Position numbers and translations under genes: made by a program. This document shows, piece by piece, positions 44,476-56,352 of a DNA stretch of 64,000 nucleotides. The notes beneath the pieces were generated by a model that saw nothing but the letters and a program-made list of their open reading frames with translations, searched no databases and was not told where the DNA came from. Position 1 is the stretch's first letter. Every line of letters begins with the position of its first letter. This DNA comes from Datisca glomerata (taxonomy: Eukaryota > Streptophyta > Magnoliopsida > Cucurbitales > Datiscaceae). Location: assembly GCA_003255025.1 (NCBI GenBank), contig QANY01000280.1, positions 362,759 through 426,758 on the forward strand, read 5' to 3'.

Positions 44476-46215
44476 AATATCAAATCCATTTAAAAATTAA
44501 AATTTTAATAAAGATCAACATTTTAATAAAATAAAACTTGCGCAACGTCATGATAACCAAATAAAAACTTTTTATTTAAAAACTATTTTTCAATCTTTCA
44601 AGATCCATTATATATTTATACATTAAATCTACAACATCCAATGTTAGGAATCATATACCTCTTGTAGTCTATATCAAGCATCTTTGTAAAATCGATCAAT
44701 CCTCCATCACACGAAACCGTTCCAATGATTAATAGACTCCGAGATCCGCACCATGATCTTTCAAGTTAATCCTCAACACACTAGGACGTGTGTGGACCCG
44801 TAGAATATTATAAGACACTTTTTTGTCTCTTGATGTACTCAACACATGAGATCTAAAGATTTACTGAAAAAGACTTTAGTGAAATGATTCTCTAAAAGAA
44901 CACGATGATTATTCTTTCTAAGTTTTGATTAAATATTAATCATAGAGAAAAAACATTGACACCAACTGTGTTCTTTATTCGATTTTTTGATGAATTGAGG
45001 AACTTATTCATCAACTGAGGTCATTAGAATAATATATGTATAATTTTTAGATAATGGCATATCAAATTTCTTAGAGATAAACTGAAATAACATTTAATTA
45101 TAAAATTACCAATTACAGTGAGACCCACTGTAACTATGTACAACTGCACTGCCACACGGTACTGCAGTGTGCCGTGTGGCAGTACATTGTTGCACCCCCA
45201 CTACTGTAGTGTCACGTGACACTACAATACTTCATGTCAATCTATGATACCCGATCAATGATTGACATTTGATAATTACTGTGAATTAACTATTTTTTTA
45301 ATCAGATAAATATCTAAATATATGTTAATTCAAAATTAACATATCTATTACTCCACAATAAATATGGAATTGAACTCTTAGTAATTATAAAATGTATTTA
45401 CAGAGTATTCTCATGTAGTCCACTGGTATAATCATTTTATGTAGTTTTATCCTCCAATTATTGGTTCGTAAATCAGAGTTGATCAAAATACCTCTTGATC
45501 CTTAAGTACCATTAATCCACAAGTGAATGACTAATTTATAATATTATTATAAATTTGAGTTCAATAACCATTCAGTTCCAGAATTAACACTTAAGAGAAC
45601 CAATATACGATCCGTTAGGAAAGCTTGAATTCCAAATCTTGTAAGATCATGTTTCCAGCCATCCACATCACTGAATCTCCAAAACAAAAGTCACTAGCTT
45701 GTTTTACAAACAAACCATAGCGAGTGAATCAAAAGATCCAGTAAACATGCATAGGAGTTCATGACTACTCATGATTTAAAATGATCTACATATGATCATC
45801 GAAATGATATGTATGAATCTTTCTGATAAATGACACGTTAATAAATATATTAATTCACATCGGTCCAGCCATATATAATCTCACTATATAATATACATTC
45901 ACTAAGATGTCTATACACATCAATGATCCGGATCTAGATCACACGCATTCATAATGCTTAGTAATCCGTACTAGCAACCATTCATTAAAGATTTCATACT
46001 TTAATATGTTGCTGACAATTTTATTCATTATATATGTTCTTAATCTTCTCGTACTAATACAAAATCATAATCTCATTAATGAATATAGAATTTTCAGATA
46101 TTTATATAAATTATTCAACAATAATTTAAAAGAAAAATTATAAAAAAAATGTAATCCTCATGAAATTTTATATCAAAATGTCAATACACATGCTTTGAGA
46201 GCATAGCCCCCAACA
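44476..46215 (-). repeat. Copia-1-family LTR, minus orientation, truncated
   Basis: It aligns with the copia-1 LTRs from just inside their left end (CTTGCGCAACG at about 44539) to the TG...CA-type edge CCCCAACA at 46215. An internal deletion removes the AT-rich part around 45340. Beyond 46215 lies ATCTCCAACTTGCCAC, the polypurine-tract side, so this was a 3' LTR whose own body lay to the right and has been lost. The palindromic G-box at 45205-45226 is perfect. Confidence 0.85.
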
Positions 46216-46231
46216 ATCTCCAACTTGCCAC
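46216..46231 (-). promoter_or_regulatory. Orphan polypurine tract of the copia-1 family
   Basis: The sixteen bases read GTGGCAAGTTGGAGAT on the minus strand, followed by the LTR start TGTTGGGGGC. It is all that remains of the internal region of the element to which the LTR at 44476-46215 belonged. Confidence 0.7.
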
Positions 46232-47548
46232 AATTTACGAACCAATAATTGGAGCACAAAACTACATGAAATAATTATATCAATGGACTACATGAGAATA
46301 CTCTGTAAATACATTCTATAATCACTAAGAGTTCAATTCCATATTTATAGTAGAGTAATAATGATAATAAATAAGAGAATTTAATTAAAAAGTTTAATTA
46401 ATAATCTAGTTTATTAGAGCTTATAGGTCTATGGTTACTAAGTCACCTTTGTACTACGCAGTTTAGGGTGTGAATACGTCAGGACATGATAATATGACAG
46501 ACTTGCAAAAAAAAATTATTTTGGGGAAAGTACATAATTATGAGATAATAATTATCTGTAAATTAATTCATTAAGAATTGGTTAATTAAATTTTATATAT
46601 ATGTATTTTCGAAATTATACATATATATGTATATATAAATAATTATCGATAAATGAGACAAAATATCTAATTTAAGAAATCAGATAATTAAATTATTATC
46701 AGATAATCATTTGAATCAACTAAATATATTATTTGTGAAATAACAGATAAGTTAGTTGATATAGATTATCAGATATGTTAATTTTGAATTAACTTATATC
46801 TAGATATTTATTTGATTAAAATAAATATTTAATTCGTAGTATTTACCACGTGTCAATAACTGATTGGGTATCAGAGATTGACATGAACTATTGTAGTGGC
46901 ACGTGGCACTACAATAGTGAGGGTACAACACTATAATGTCACTCGACACTACAATGGTGCTGTGAGGCATAATGCCTCGGCACTGTGCTACCTCACGGCA
47001 TACTGTAGTGCAGTGTGGCACTGCAGCTGTGCATAGTTGTAATGGGTCCCACTACAATTGACAATTTTATAATTAAATATTATTTTTATTTATCCCTAAG
47101 AAATCTGATACGACATTATCTAAAAAATATACAGATATTATTCTAATGGCCTCAGTTGATGAATAAGTTCATCAGTTCATCAAAAAATCGAATTGAGAAC
47201 ACTGTTGGTGTCAGAGTGTTTTTTCCCTGTGATTAATATTTAATCAAAACTTTGATAGAATGATCATCGCGTTCTTTTAGAGAATCGTCTCACTAAAGTC
47301 ATTCTCAGTAAATTTTTAGATCTCATGTGTTGAGTACATCTAGAGATAGAAAATGTGTCTTGTAATATTCTATGTGCTCACACACGTCCTAGTGCATTGA
47401 GGATTGACTTGGAAGATCTTGGTGTGGATCTCAGAGTCCACTGATCGTTGGAACGATTTCCTACAATGGAGGATCAATCAGTTTTGCAAAGACGCTTGAT
47501 ATAGATTACAAGAGAGATATGATTCATAACCTTGTATGTTGTAGATTT
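46232..47548 (+). repeat. Copia-1-family LTR, plus orientation, internal piece
   Basis: It starts inside the LTR (AATTTACGAACCAATAATTGG, equivalent to about 48313 in the next copy) and ends at GTATGTTGTAGATTTT, short of the LTR's end. It is cut on the right by the start of another LTR at 47549. It carries a near-perfect G-box palindrome at 46892-46913. It is inverted relative to 44476-46215, so the two can pair. Confidence 0.85.
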
Positions 47549-49117
47549 TGTTGGGGGTTATGCCCTCAAAGTATGTGTATTGATATTTTGATAAAAAATT
47601 TAAAGAGGATTACATTTTTCTTATAATTTTTCTTTTAAATTATTATTCAATAATTTATCTAAATATTTGAAAATTCCATTTTCATTAATGAAATTATGAT
47701 CTTGTATTAATATGAGAGGATTAAAATCATAGATAATGAATAAAATTATCAGCAACATATTAATGTATGTAATCTTTAATGAATGGTTGCTAGTACAATT
47801 TAATAAGTATTATGAATGTGTGTAATCTAGATCTGGATCATTGATATGGATAGGCATATTAGTAAATGTACTTTATATAATAAAATTATATATGACAAGA
47901 CCGATGTGGATTAATATCTTTATTAATGTGCCATTTATCATAATGATTTTAATACACATCAATTCAATGATCATATATAGATCAGTCTGAATCCTGAGTA
48001 GTCATGAACTTCTATGCATGTCTACTGGATCTTTTGATTCACTCGTAAAGGTCTGTTTGTTAATCAAGCTAGTGATTTTTATTTTAAAGATTCAATGATG
48101 ATGGATGACTGGGGACATGATCTTACAAGATTTGAAATCTAAGCTTTCCAAACAGATTGTATATTGGTTCCCTTAAGTGTTAATTCTAGAACTGAATGGT
48201 TATTGAGCTCAAATTTATAATAATATTATAAATTAGCCATTCACTAGTGGATTAATGGTACTAAGGATCAAGAGGTAATTGGAAGGGTAAAACGATAATT
48301 TTGACCAGTTCTAATTTACGAACCAATAATTAGAGGACAGAAATACATGAAATCATTATCTCAGTGGACTACATGAGAGTACTCTATAAATATATTCTAT
48401 AATCTCTAAGAGTGCAATTCCATATTTATAGTGGAGTAATATTGAAATTAACAAAAAAGATTATTTAATTAAAAAAATTTAATTAATAATATGATTTATT
48501 AGATCTTAGGATATAGGTCCATGGTCCTCCCCAAGTCATCTCTCTACTACGCTGTCTAGAGTGTGAGTATTTTAGGACATGAGAATATGACTGACTTGCA
48601 AAAAGAATTTTAATTCTGGGGTAAGTACATAATTATGAGATAATTATATGTGATTAATTCATTAAAAATTAATTAATTGAATTATTTATATATTTAGATA
48701 TAATTTTCAGAAATTATGTATATATAATTAATTATCATTTTTTTAATTATCGATAAGTGAGACAAAATATCTAATTTGTGAAAATAGATAATTTAATTAT
48801 TATTAGATAATAATTTAAATCAACTAAATCTGTTATTTATGAAATAATGGATAAGTTAGTTGATCACGATATAAGATATGTTAATTTTAAATTAACTGAT
48901 ATCTAGATAATTATCATATTAAAATAAATATTTAATTGATAGTAATCGCCACGTGTCAATCACTAATAGAGTATCAGAAATTGACATGGACTATTGTGTT
49001 GCCACGTGGCACTACAGTAGTGAGTGTGCAACACTAGATTGCCACATAACATCAATGTGGGATCACTACCTAGTGTGCAACACTAGAGTGCCATATGTGG
49101 GTAGTGATCCCGCACTT
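47549..49117 (+). repeat. Copia-1-family LTR, plus orientation, 3' truncated
   Basis: It begins with TGTTGGGGGTTATGCCCTC, the intact U3 start, and runs about 1.57 kb before homology stops near 49117 at the copia-3 fragment. Near its end two copies of GTGTGCAACACTAGA-xTGCCA (about 49025 and 49075) indicate a small duplication. The G-box palindrome lies at 48995-49016 with one mismatch pair. Confidence 0.85.
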
Positions 49118-49182
49118 AAATTGTGCAATGGATCATCTCTTGCAAGTCTTTTAATTATGTCCAGGCTGATGTGGCCAAAACA

Positions 49183-49650
49183 TTAGTGCCACAAATAAGT
49201 TAGTTCGGTTGAGTCAGACTTCAACCTTTTACTATCCCTTTGTAAATCAGTTTTTACTTCAGTGTCATATATCATTGAAACTATTGGTTTTACGTAAAAT
49301 AATTTATTTATCAAACGTGAAGTAGTAATTAAGCAATAATTTTTAAAAAGACCAATATCATTATCAATAAAATTCAATTTGAATCCTTGCTTAATTAAAT
49401 TAGCTACTAAAATAAGGTTCTTCCCAAAAACTGGGATATAATAAACATCACGTAAAATCATAAAATTGTTATTGAATGACAATTTAATAGTCCAACAGAT
49501 ATGGTCGATACTAGTGCTCCATTTCCCTAACGAAAGTTGAACTCGCCCTCGTTAAGCCTTCTAATTTACCTGAACCCTTGTAGGGAATAATAGATATGGT
49601 TAGTGGATGTAGGATCTACAATCCATGAAAAATTATAGTCGGACATATAA
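49183..49650 (-). pseudogene. Copia-3 protease/pre-integrase segment
   Basis: The 49183-49482 frame (99 codons) reads MSFNNNFMILRDVYYIPVFG, KNLILVANLIKQGFKLNFID, IGLFKNYCLITTSRLINKLF and ends LTYLWH. It matches the copia-2 frame at 24040-24300. The protease motif itself, expected near 49590-49620, is disrupted. Confidence 0.82.
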
Positions 49651-49718
49651 GAGGCCTCAATAACAAGTATTATACCTTTAGATCTCAACTCCTTGAGATA
49701 CTTTGGGCAATTGCGTTT

Positions 49719-50500
49719 TCAATGGCTAGCGGCTCTATAACAATGACACTTGTTTTTCGACTTGTCTTTCGACTTGTCCACCTTTGCAGTGCCCTTACCT
49801 TTTGCAGCTTTCGAGCTCTGCTTTTTAGCCTTCTTCGGACCTAACTTGTGATTCTTTTTGGCACTAGAGGTGTAAGACTTTCTTTCAATAAAGTTGGCCT
49901 CTCCAGTCTTCCTCTTACGCTTTAGAAGCAGGGTCTTAGGAGCTTGCAATTGCTTCATTATCTCAGGAAGTGAGTACCTCAACTTATTCATTGAATAATT
50001 AAGTTTTAAGTTCTTAAAAGTGTCAGGCAGAGTCTCAATGATCATATCAACTTGTGTCCCACCATCTACCTCAGCACCCATGATCTTCATCTTCTTCAGA
50101 TAACTAATGATCAGTATCATAAGTTTCATCCCACACTCATGAAGTTTTGCATAGCAACCTGTCTGGCTTGACAACTTTGATCTCCAGACATTTCAGTGAT
50201 GTTCAACATCATATCAGTGGTAGTTTTCATGTTCTGATTTTGTTATAATAACACATTTGTTAACAGAAGCCTAAATACAACATCTGGAGATCTCATCAGA
50301 ACAAAGCTAAGAAGCATAAGCATCTTTTTCCTCTTGAGTCGATTCAACAATAGGCTCAAGGGGACAAGGGGTGGTGAGCATGAATTTGTGCTTTTCTCAG
50401 TCAGAACGATATCCAGATTACATTTCTAATCCATGTAATTTTCACCAGTAAGTTTGTTCGCGTTTAAGATAGTTGAGAGTGGGGAGACCGACATGATTAC
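49719..50500 (-). pseudogene. gag: Copia-3 gag
   Basis: The 49719-50174 frame reads MKLMILIISYLKKMKIMGAE, VDGGTQVDMIIETLPDTFKN, LKLNYSMNKLRYSLPEIMKQ, followed by a Lys-rich tail (GKGTAKVDKSKDKSKNKCHC) with the remains of the zinc knuckle. The N-terminal part (50200-50500) is in other frames, with stops. It parallels copia-2 gag residue for residue in the conserved blocks. Confidence 0.85.
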
Positions 50501-52162
50501 TAAAAAGAATAAATAAGGTTGTGTAAATAAATAATCAATCGTTTAGGAAAGTATGATGCATGATGCAAATACTTAAATATTTAAAAATCCAATAAAACAT
50601 TTCTTCCACGATGTTACGATCAACAACGATAGTTTGTCACATCTAAGGACAACGTCCAAGCTACCTCCTATCACATCGAGACTCCTTTCATTAGGTTAAC
50701 GCTTCTCAAGATGTCCCTACATCTAACTGAACCAATCATCAAATGGTTTTGATAACCTTAGCCCCATTGATTAGTCCCTGTGAGGGATTCCAATGTGCTT
50801 TGGTCTAAGTGTTTAACCAACACATAAGATTTAAATGTTGCTATGAACTAACAATCCGTCTAAGAACGATCATGCCTCACCACTACCTTTACAAGCTTTA
50901 ACTTCTTAGAAAACTCGATGACTCAAAGCGACACGATTCCCAAGTTTCTCCCACTGAAGAGATGACTGCTAGGATGACTCTAAACCATTCCTCATGCCAC
51001 GATCAAGTTTACGTTGGGGACCTTGAGAACGTTTCAACGTAAACGACCCTCTCACTTAGCTTTTGGAAAAAATTAAATTTTTCGTTGTTTTTTCAAAAAT
51101 TATAAACTCTTTATTAATTTGAAAAAATGATTTTAAAAAATTATAAACTTTTATAAAATTTAAATCCCAATTTAAAATTTATAACTTTAATAAAATTCGT
51201 ATTGTGTTTAAATTATAATCCATTATTTAAACTACAATGATGCACACACATGCTACATGGCATTTTGATATTGATATATCTTTATTTTTCTATGGCATGT
51301 TATATGATGATGCAAGACTAATAATAAATTATTCATTCAAAATTAGCTTTCCAATCGGCTCATTTCTAATTAGAACCCATAAAAATATTAAATAAATTAC
51401 AATAATTTAGATATTAGTTTTCATGATGTTTATAATTATCTCATTATCCTTCAGGAAGTGCTACTAATTTTGTAACTCTTTACAACAGTGCAGTCACATT
51501 TTCAAGCTTTGATAAAAACCTTTTAATTAAGAAAAACTATTTTTCTAATTAAATAATCCCATTAAATATCATTTTTTAAATTCAAAATTCAAAAGATAAA
51601 ATAGATAATTATCTTTTGAATTCAAAATTTAAAAGATAAAATTGATAATTATCTTTTGAATTTTAATTATATTTTATCTGTTTAAAATTTAAAAGATAAA
51701 AGATAGGATAAAGAGTATTCGCGAAACATCACAAGGTTTCCTAAACCCTAATTATTTTCTCCTAGGGTTTCACAAACCCTAATCACCACGCAGGGCCACA
51801 ACGGCAAGCGGTGGGGTAGGAGGTGGCACGACGTGACACGATGGCTGGTAGGCGGCGGCGGTGACGGTTTTTGACGGTGTCTTTTTGAGGCAGCGACAGA
51901 TTACATGGAATTTAAAAAAAAATACAACTTTTGTAAGAAAATAAATTATATAAAATCATATGCCTCAATTTCACCGTACATCAATTTAAAAATTGAAAAA
52001 CAAATTGCGTAGAGCCAATGGATCGGGATTAATTCATAAAATACATTCAAAACTATTTTGAATCTACCATACAAAATAATAAGCCAATATCATAACATCC
52101 AACAATACATACATTTAAAAACTAAATATACACAATCAAGAACCTAAGGATCTGATACCAAT
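50501..52162 (-). other. Copia-3 leader and primer-binding site
   Basis: The non-coding leader is homologous to that of copia-2. The minus strand at 52149-52161 reads TTGGTATCAGATC, the primer site. A run of four related 40-50-bp segments (51570-51710) built from TTCAAAATTCAAAAGATAAA and ATAATTATCTTTTGAATT forms local inverted repeats that are absent from the copia-2 leader. Confidence 0.7.
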
Positions 52163-53135
52163 TGTTGGATCGAGTTTTAAAATTTGAGAAAAATCAATGA
52201 ACCACGAAAGATTCGTGCCCGAAAAATAAAAAATATTTCACATCAATCATTTAATTATATTAAATATCAAAACGATACTTACGATTAAGCATACTTAGTT
52301 AAACGTATTCAATAGAGGTAGAAATGATTTATACCTTATGTTGTATCAGGAAATTTATGACTTGGTGGAGTCCTATTGATTGTCTTTGTATTTTTAGTTC
52401 TTTGTAAAACTTGAATAAGCTTTCACTCCAACAACCACTAGTAGGATTCAGAAGTACATCTCAATTGGATGTAATTAGGAATTGAGTGTGAGCTCTCAAA
52501 ACAACTGGAGAAACTGTGTTTTCTCTACTTTGTGTAATCACACACTGTGTTAGGGTTTTTAGGATGCAACCCTATTGTCATATCTTATATGAGAATTACA
52601 GAATTTACACATATACCCATATATGTTAAATTAGCAAAAAATCACCCCCTAATATTTGTTATTGCCAAAAATTGCGTATCTCCCTAGAGTCAATGTTGTG
52701 TCCAAATTCATCAAACTGAATCGATAAATTAAATTGATCTCCATCAATTAATTAATTATTTCTTTTATTTACTAATTATCCAATAATTGGAAAATAACCA
52801 ATTAATTAATTTTAACATTAATTACTTGCTCTTCACTAATCAAGTGATAACACCCATCACATATGACTTCGAGAAATATACCTTGGTCCAACTAGTGTTA
52901 TTTTTCATTTTGTCTTTATGAGCTACTCTTGAGACCGAATGGAAACACACGAATAAAGCTATAGATTATTTTAACATATTATCCTTCATGAATATCAGTA
53001 ACAAGAGCGGGATATAAAATTATCATTTTACCTATTTAGTTATTATTTTCTTAACTCCTTTATTGACAGTGAATAAGAAAAATATAACAGTGAATTGTCT
53101 CGTACAGTTCACCATGTCTTATTCAATGATTCATT
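52163..53135 (-). repeat. Copia-3 5' LTR, truncated
   Basis: It starts TGTTGGATCGAGTTTTAAAA on the plus strand next to the primer site and follows the copia-2 LTR to about its 1,220th base, where homology ends at the RNase H-like pseudogene. The outer part of the LTR is missing. Confidence 0.82.
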
Positions 53136-53706
53136 TTGAGCTGGGTGGATAAGTTCCTGTTGGAATTTAAGAAGGAAAATTCTGCCTCCTTAGAAGATCA
53201 TAATCTGATTTTCTCTAAGGTGAGTAAAGGGATCAAGCTGGCTGTAGGTGTGCTTAAACTTAATGTGGATGTTGCATTCAAGTCTGATTCTGAGGTTGGG
53301 GTGGGAGGTATTTTGAAGGATAATTCTGGTGTTGTGGTGGGGCTTTCTCTAAGTGTCTTGATGGTGCTCTTTCTCCTTTGGTAAGTGAAGCTCTAGCTTT
53401 GTTAGAGGGGCCATAATTCTCTTTATCTTTAGAAGTGAGATGCATTAAGGTGGAGATAGTTTTGTTGGAGATTAATCATGCCATTTCCTCCTCAGCATCT
53501 AAACTATCTGAGTTTGGCTCCATCATTTTGATTTGCAAGACTTTGACTTCAGAAATGGAGGTCACATAGTGGCTTCATGTTAGACACGCAGGGAATGAAA
53601 CAGCTTATAGACTTTCCTGGTTTGGGCTTTCTATTGATGACAGTTTGGTCTGGAGAGATTTTGAACCCCCCATTGTAGCAGACCTTGTTTTCCTTGAGTC
53701 TTTGTA
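53136..53706 (+). pseudogene. Plant RNase H-like (RVT_3-type) pseudogene
   Basis: The frame from 53136 reads VGVLKLNVDVAFKSDSEVGV and GGILKDNSGVVVGLSLS. Its LNVDVAF and GGILxDxxG are the opening of the plant RNase H-like domain (family LNVDGAF...GGVIRDxxG). A shift leads to SPLVSEALALLEGP with the conserved Glu of EALAL, and further pieces FGSIILICKTLTSEMEV, WLHVRHAGNETAYRLSWFG and SLVWRDFEPPIVADLVFLES. RHAGNETAYRLS corresponds to the RxxNxxAHxLA end motif, with His replaced by Tyr. Such domains occur at LINE C-termini and as single host genes; the neighbours do not decide which. Confidence 0.8.
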
Positions 53707-53709
53707 AGC

Positions 53710-54190
53710 TTTATGCTTAGTTTAAAAAATGAGATTAGAAGGAAAATGGTATGGTGATTATGATTTATGAGTATGATGATGAAATTTGTATACATTTCAA
53801 TGAGTTGAGGATTTCTATTTCTCCTTCTTTTGGGTGGATTTTTTCTATGTGAATTGGTTGTATATTGAAAGTGAAGAAATTTAGTAAGGAATGGTTGGAT
53901 GATTTAGAGCTATATAAAAGTGTTTAAGTATGGTCTGGCACCCATATTCAATAAGATTGCCACTTTTGTTTCTGGAGGAGCAAAATAAATTAGTGATAAA
54001 TCACTCTTATATTATATATAATTTGTAATTAATGTCATGATCTAACTAATATTATGATTATTTTAAGTTTACACAAATTTACTATGAATAAGTTTTTTGT
54101 TTTTCAATATAGTTAGTATCTAAAAAAAGTCATAACCTCAAACACAATTATGGATTAATTAAAGGAGTTTAGGTATTAATTGCACAAAAG
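53710..54190. other. Non-coding stretch before the CACTA-related exons
   Basis: No frame or repeat is supported here. The DNA is AT-rich and has no clear similarity to neighbouring blocks. Confidence 0.4.
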
Positions 54191-55780
54191 ATGTGTGTTA
54201 TGGATTCACGATTTATTGAACAACGTTTTACGTCTTCATTTTTTAATTTTACAGGAGTTTATCATGCATCGTTCAAAACATCAAAATTTATTGATCTGGG
54301 AGATGAACGTCCATCTACCAACATAGGAAAGCCAATGGGGTCGAATCTAAATTCAGAGGATAACATAGAATTTGAAAGTGTGTATGTTTTATAATTTAAT
54401 TAAAACTATCTCATTTCTTATGCTAAGAAATCTTAGTATTTTGATTATGTAAATATTGATGAAGTTTCTATACCAAAGAGGCAGAGAAGATGATTACGAA
54501 AGATGTATGGAATTTACTAGAGAGATAGAGATAGATAGAGATAGCGAGAACGTTGAGTTTAATCATTATCAACTTGCTGGGATGAATCAATGGGTTTTAC
54601 AAGTTTATCGCATACTCTTGTGAAAAGTTACACATTTTTACCATTTCACTTTATTGATTGGAGAAAAATGCCAAAGTTGTACAAGGATGAACTTTGAGAA
54701 ATTGTTAAGGTATTTTTTTATTATTTTCTTAGTTTATCGTGAACTATTATTTTATCATAATACTATTTTTTTACTCTTAATTTTGTAGTCAAAATATGAT
54801 GTTGATTATGATGCTTAGAAGACTACGATGGATAAACTCAATAAGCATCTGAAATATGAGAAAAGTGCGCTTAAGAGAGAGTATGATGTGAAAAATACAA
54901 TTGTAGATATATATCTATTAAGTAAGGCTCCTCGAATGTTGAGGCATTCGTGGTCAATTCTTGTTCACTTTTGGTATTCTCAGAAGGAATGGTAATTGTT
55001 ACATAATTATTCATTATGTAATAAATTTTTTGTTATGTATGAAATGAATTATGACATTAACTTTTTTAATTATTGAAACATAGTACACAAATAAAGGGAA
55101 CGTAACTAGACAACAAATTTGACATACAAATGGTGTGACAAGTTAGCGTAAATATCGTATCAAGTGATTGAATGATTATTCATATTTAACAATTCACTTA
55201 AGTTATAGATTAAATGACTATTCATTACTTTGGTGCAGGAAAAAAGACTACAAAAATGCCTGGTTATGTAGAATTATTTGCAGTCACTCATAAGCATAAA
55301 GAAGAGACTTTTGTTGATCAAGAATATGATGTTGGGCTATAAGTGATATGATTATTGTTTAAATTAATTAAAGTTTCTTATTACATTTTAGTTATCACAT
55401 TAAGTATAATTCTAAGTATTGTGATTTATGCTTTGCATTATAGAAATCTATGTAAGAGCGCATCGATAAACTTTGTGATCCTTATGAAAATGTTATGTCT
55501 ATGAACAACATTTTTTCACAAGTAAAGGGGAATAAGTATCCTAGATGCGTGCATGGGCTTGGATTAGGCCCTATTCTGTTTCGAAGTTGTTTTCACATTC
55601 CTCATATGGATGTTACGTTTGTGCTTCTAACTCTCAACTGGTTCAAGAAAACATACATTTTTGGTCGAGGGTCTATGAATTGGAGTTAAACCAGAAGAAG
55701 ATTACATGTCAAGTAACATTCTTGCTTAAAGAACTTAACAAGCTGTATGGCCTATTTGAAGAAAATAAATCTGATTGAAG
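54191..55780 (+). pseudogene. CACTA (En/Spm) accessory transposase, Transposase_24-like, with introns
   Basis: Exon-like pieces occur in order. First VSIPKRQRR near 54469, then VKSYTFLPFHFIDWRKMPKL, YKDEL near 54620-54695. A GT-AG intron follows (54710-54788). The next exon reads SKYDVDYDA and TMDKLNKHLKYEKSALKREY, then APRMLRHSWSILVHFWYSQK, followed by a second GT-AG intron (54992-55083). A third piece reads NKGNVTRQQ and HTNGVTS, the NKxNRxKQ...HTxGxxS motif of the family. A fourth, after an acceptor near 55239, reads MPGYVELFAVTHKHKEETFV, matching ELFxxTHxxKxGxFVD. Stops occur in several exons. A 67-codon open frame at 54191-54394 may be an upstream exon. Copia-6 has inserted at 55870, just at a further acceptor-like TTGTCAG. 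Confidence 0.72.
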
Positions 55781-55865
55781 GCTTCAAGAGTAACTAGGTA
55801 AAAAAAATTCCTTAAGCTTTGTTTGTTTACGCTTCACTTCTTAAATAGGTTGATATTTTTTATTG

Positions 55866-55870
55866 TCAGG
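55866..55870. repeat. Target-site duplication of copia-6, left copy (TCAGG)
   Basis: TCAGG precedes the 5' LTR and recurs at 62479-62483 directly after the 3' LTR. This brackets the whole structure as one insertion. Confidence 0.75.
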
Positions 55871-56295
55871 TGTTAAAGCTACTGATCAAGCTTCCAGTAC
55901 ACTTTTCATAGAAGAACAGAGACGAGCTTCCTCCTACACAACCTGCAATCTAAAAAGAAGCTTTCCCACATAATCTGCATGGAAATAAAGTCTCCCATGC
56001 AAATTGACATTTCATTTCCACCTCAGCCTTAAACTAGCTATTCCATACTGGCTACAAACCATCTTGAAATCTCAACTGAATAAACATTTGACGCTTACTG
56101 ATTGGCTAAGAAAGAATGTTTCTTTTTAACAATCGTTGGTAAATGATTGGCTGAATATTCTTAACCAATCATTTGCCAACGGTTTTGATTATTTGATTCT
56201 TGTATTTATATCATATTTTTCACTGTAATCGTAATGCTTTTAGTTGATCAATATAGTAAAGATTTTATACTCTATTAGCATCCATTCCTTTAACT
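55871..56295 (+). repeat. Copia-6 5' LTR (425 bp)
   Basis: It starts TGTTAAAGCTACTGATCAAG and ends CCTTTAACT before the primer site. From the TGATCAAGC at 55883 it aligns with the 3' LTR. A hairpin-forming inverted repeat is present at 56134-56181, and TATTTATATCATA near 56207 may be the TATA box. Confidence 0.85.
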
Positions 56296-56307
56296 CGGTA
56301 GCAGAGC
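56296..56307 (+). promoter_or_regulatory. Copia-6 primer-binding site
   Basis: CGGTAGCAGAGC follows the LTR and matches TGGTATCAGAGC at ten of twelve positions. The usual tRNA-iMet primer is therefore likely. Confidence 0.75.
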
Positions 56308-56352
56308 ACAATTCAGCCTACACATTCAGCCTACATATTCAATTCGATCCTA

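Larger units (their letters stand above)
49118..53135 (-). mobile_element. Copia-3: truncated element of the copia-2 family
   Basis: It aligns with copia-2 from about 23940 to 28240. On the minus strand it comprises a truncated 5' LTR, primer site, leader, gag, protease and the first bases of the integrase side. Integrase, reverse transcriptase and RNase H are absent. Both ends are abrupt junctions: with a copia-1-family LTR at 49117 and with an RNase H-like pseudogene at 53136. Confidence 0.85.
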
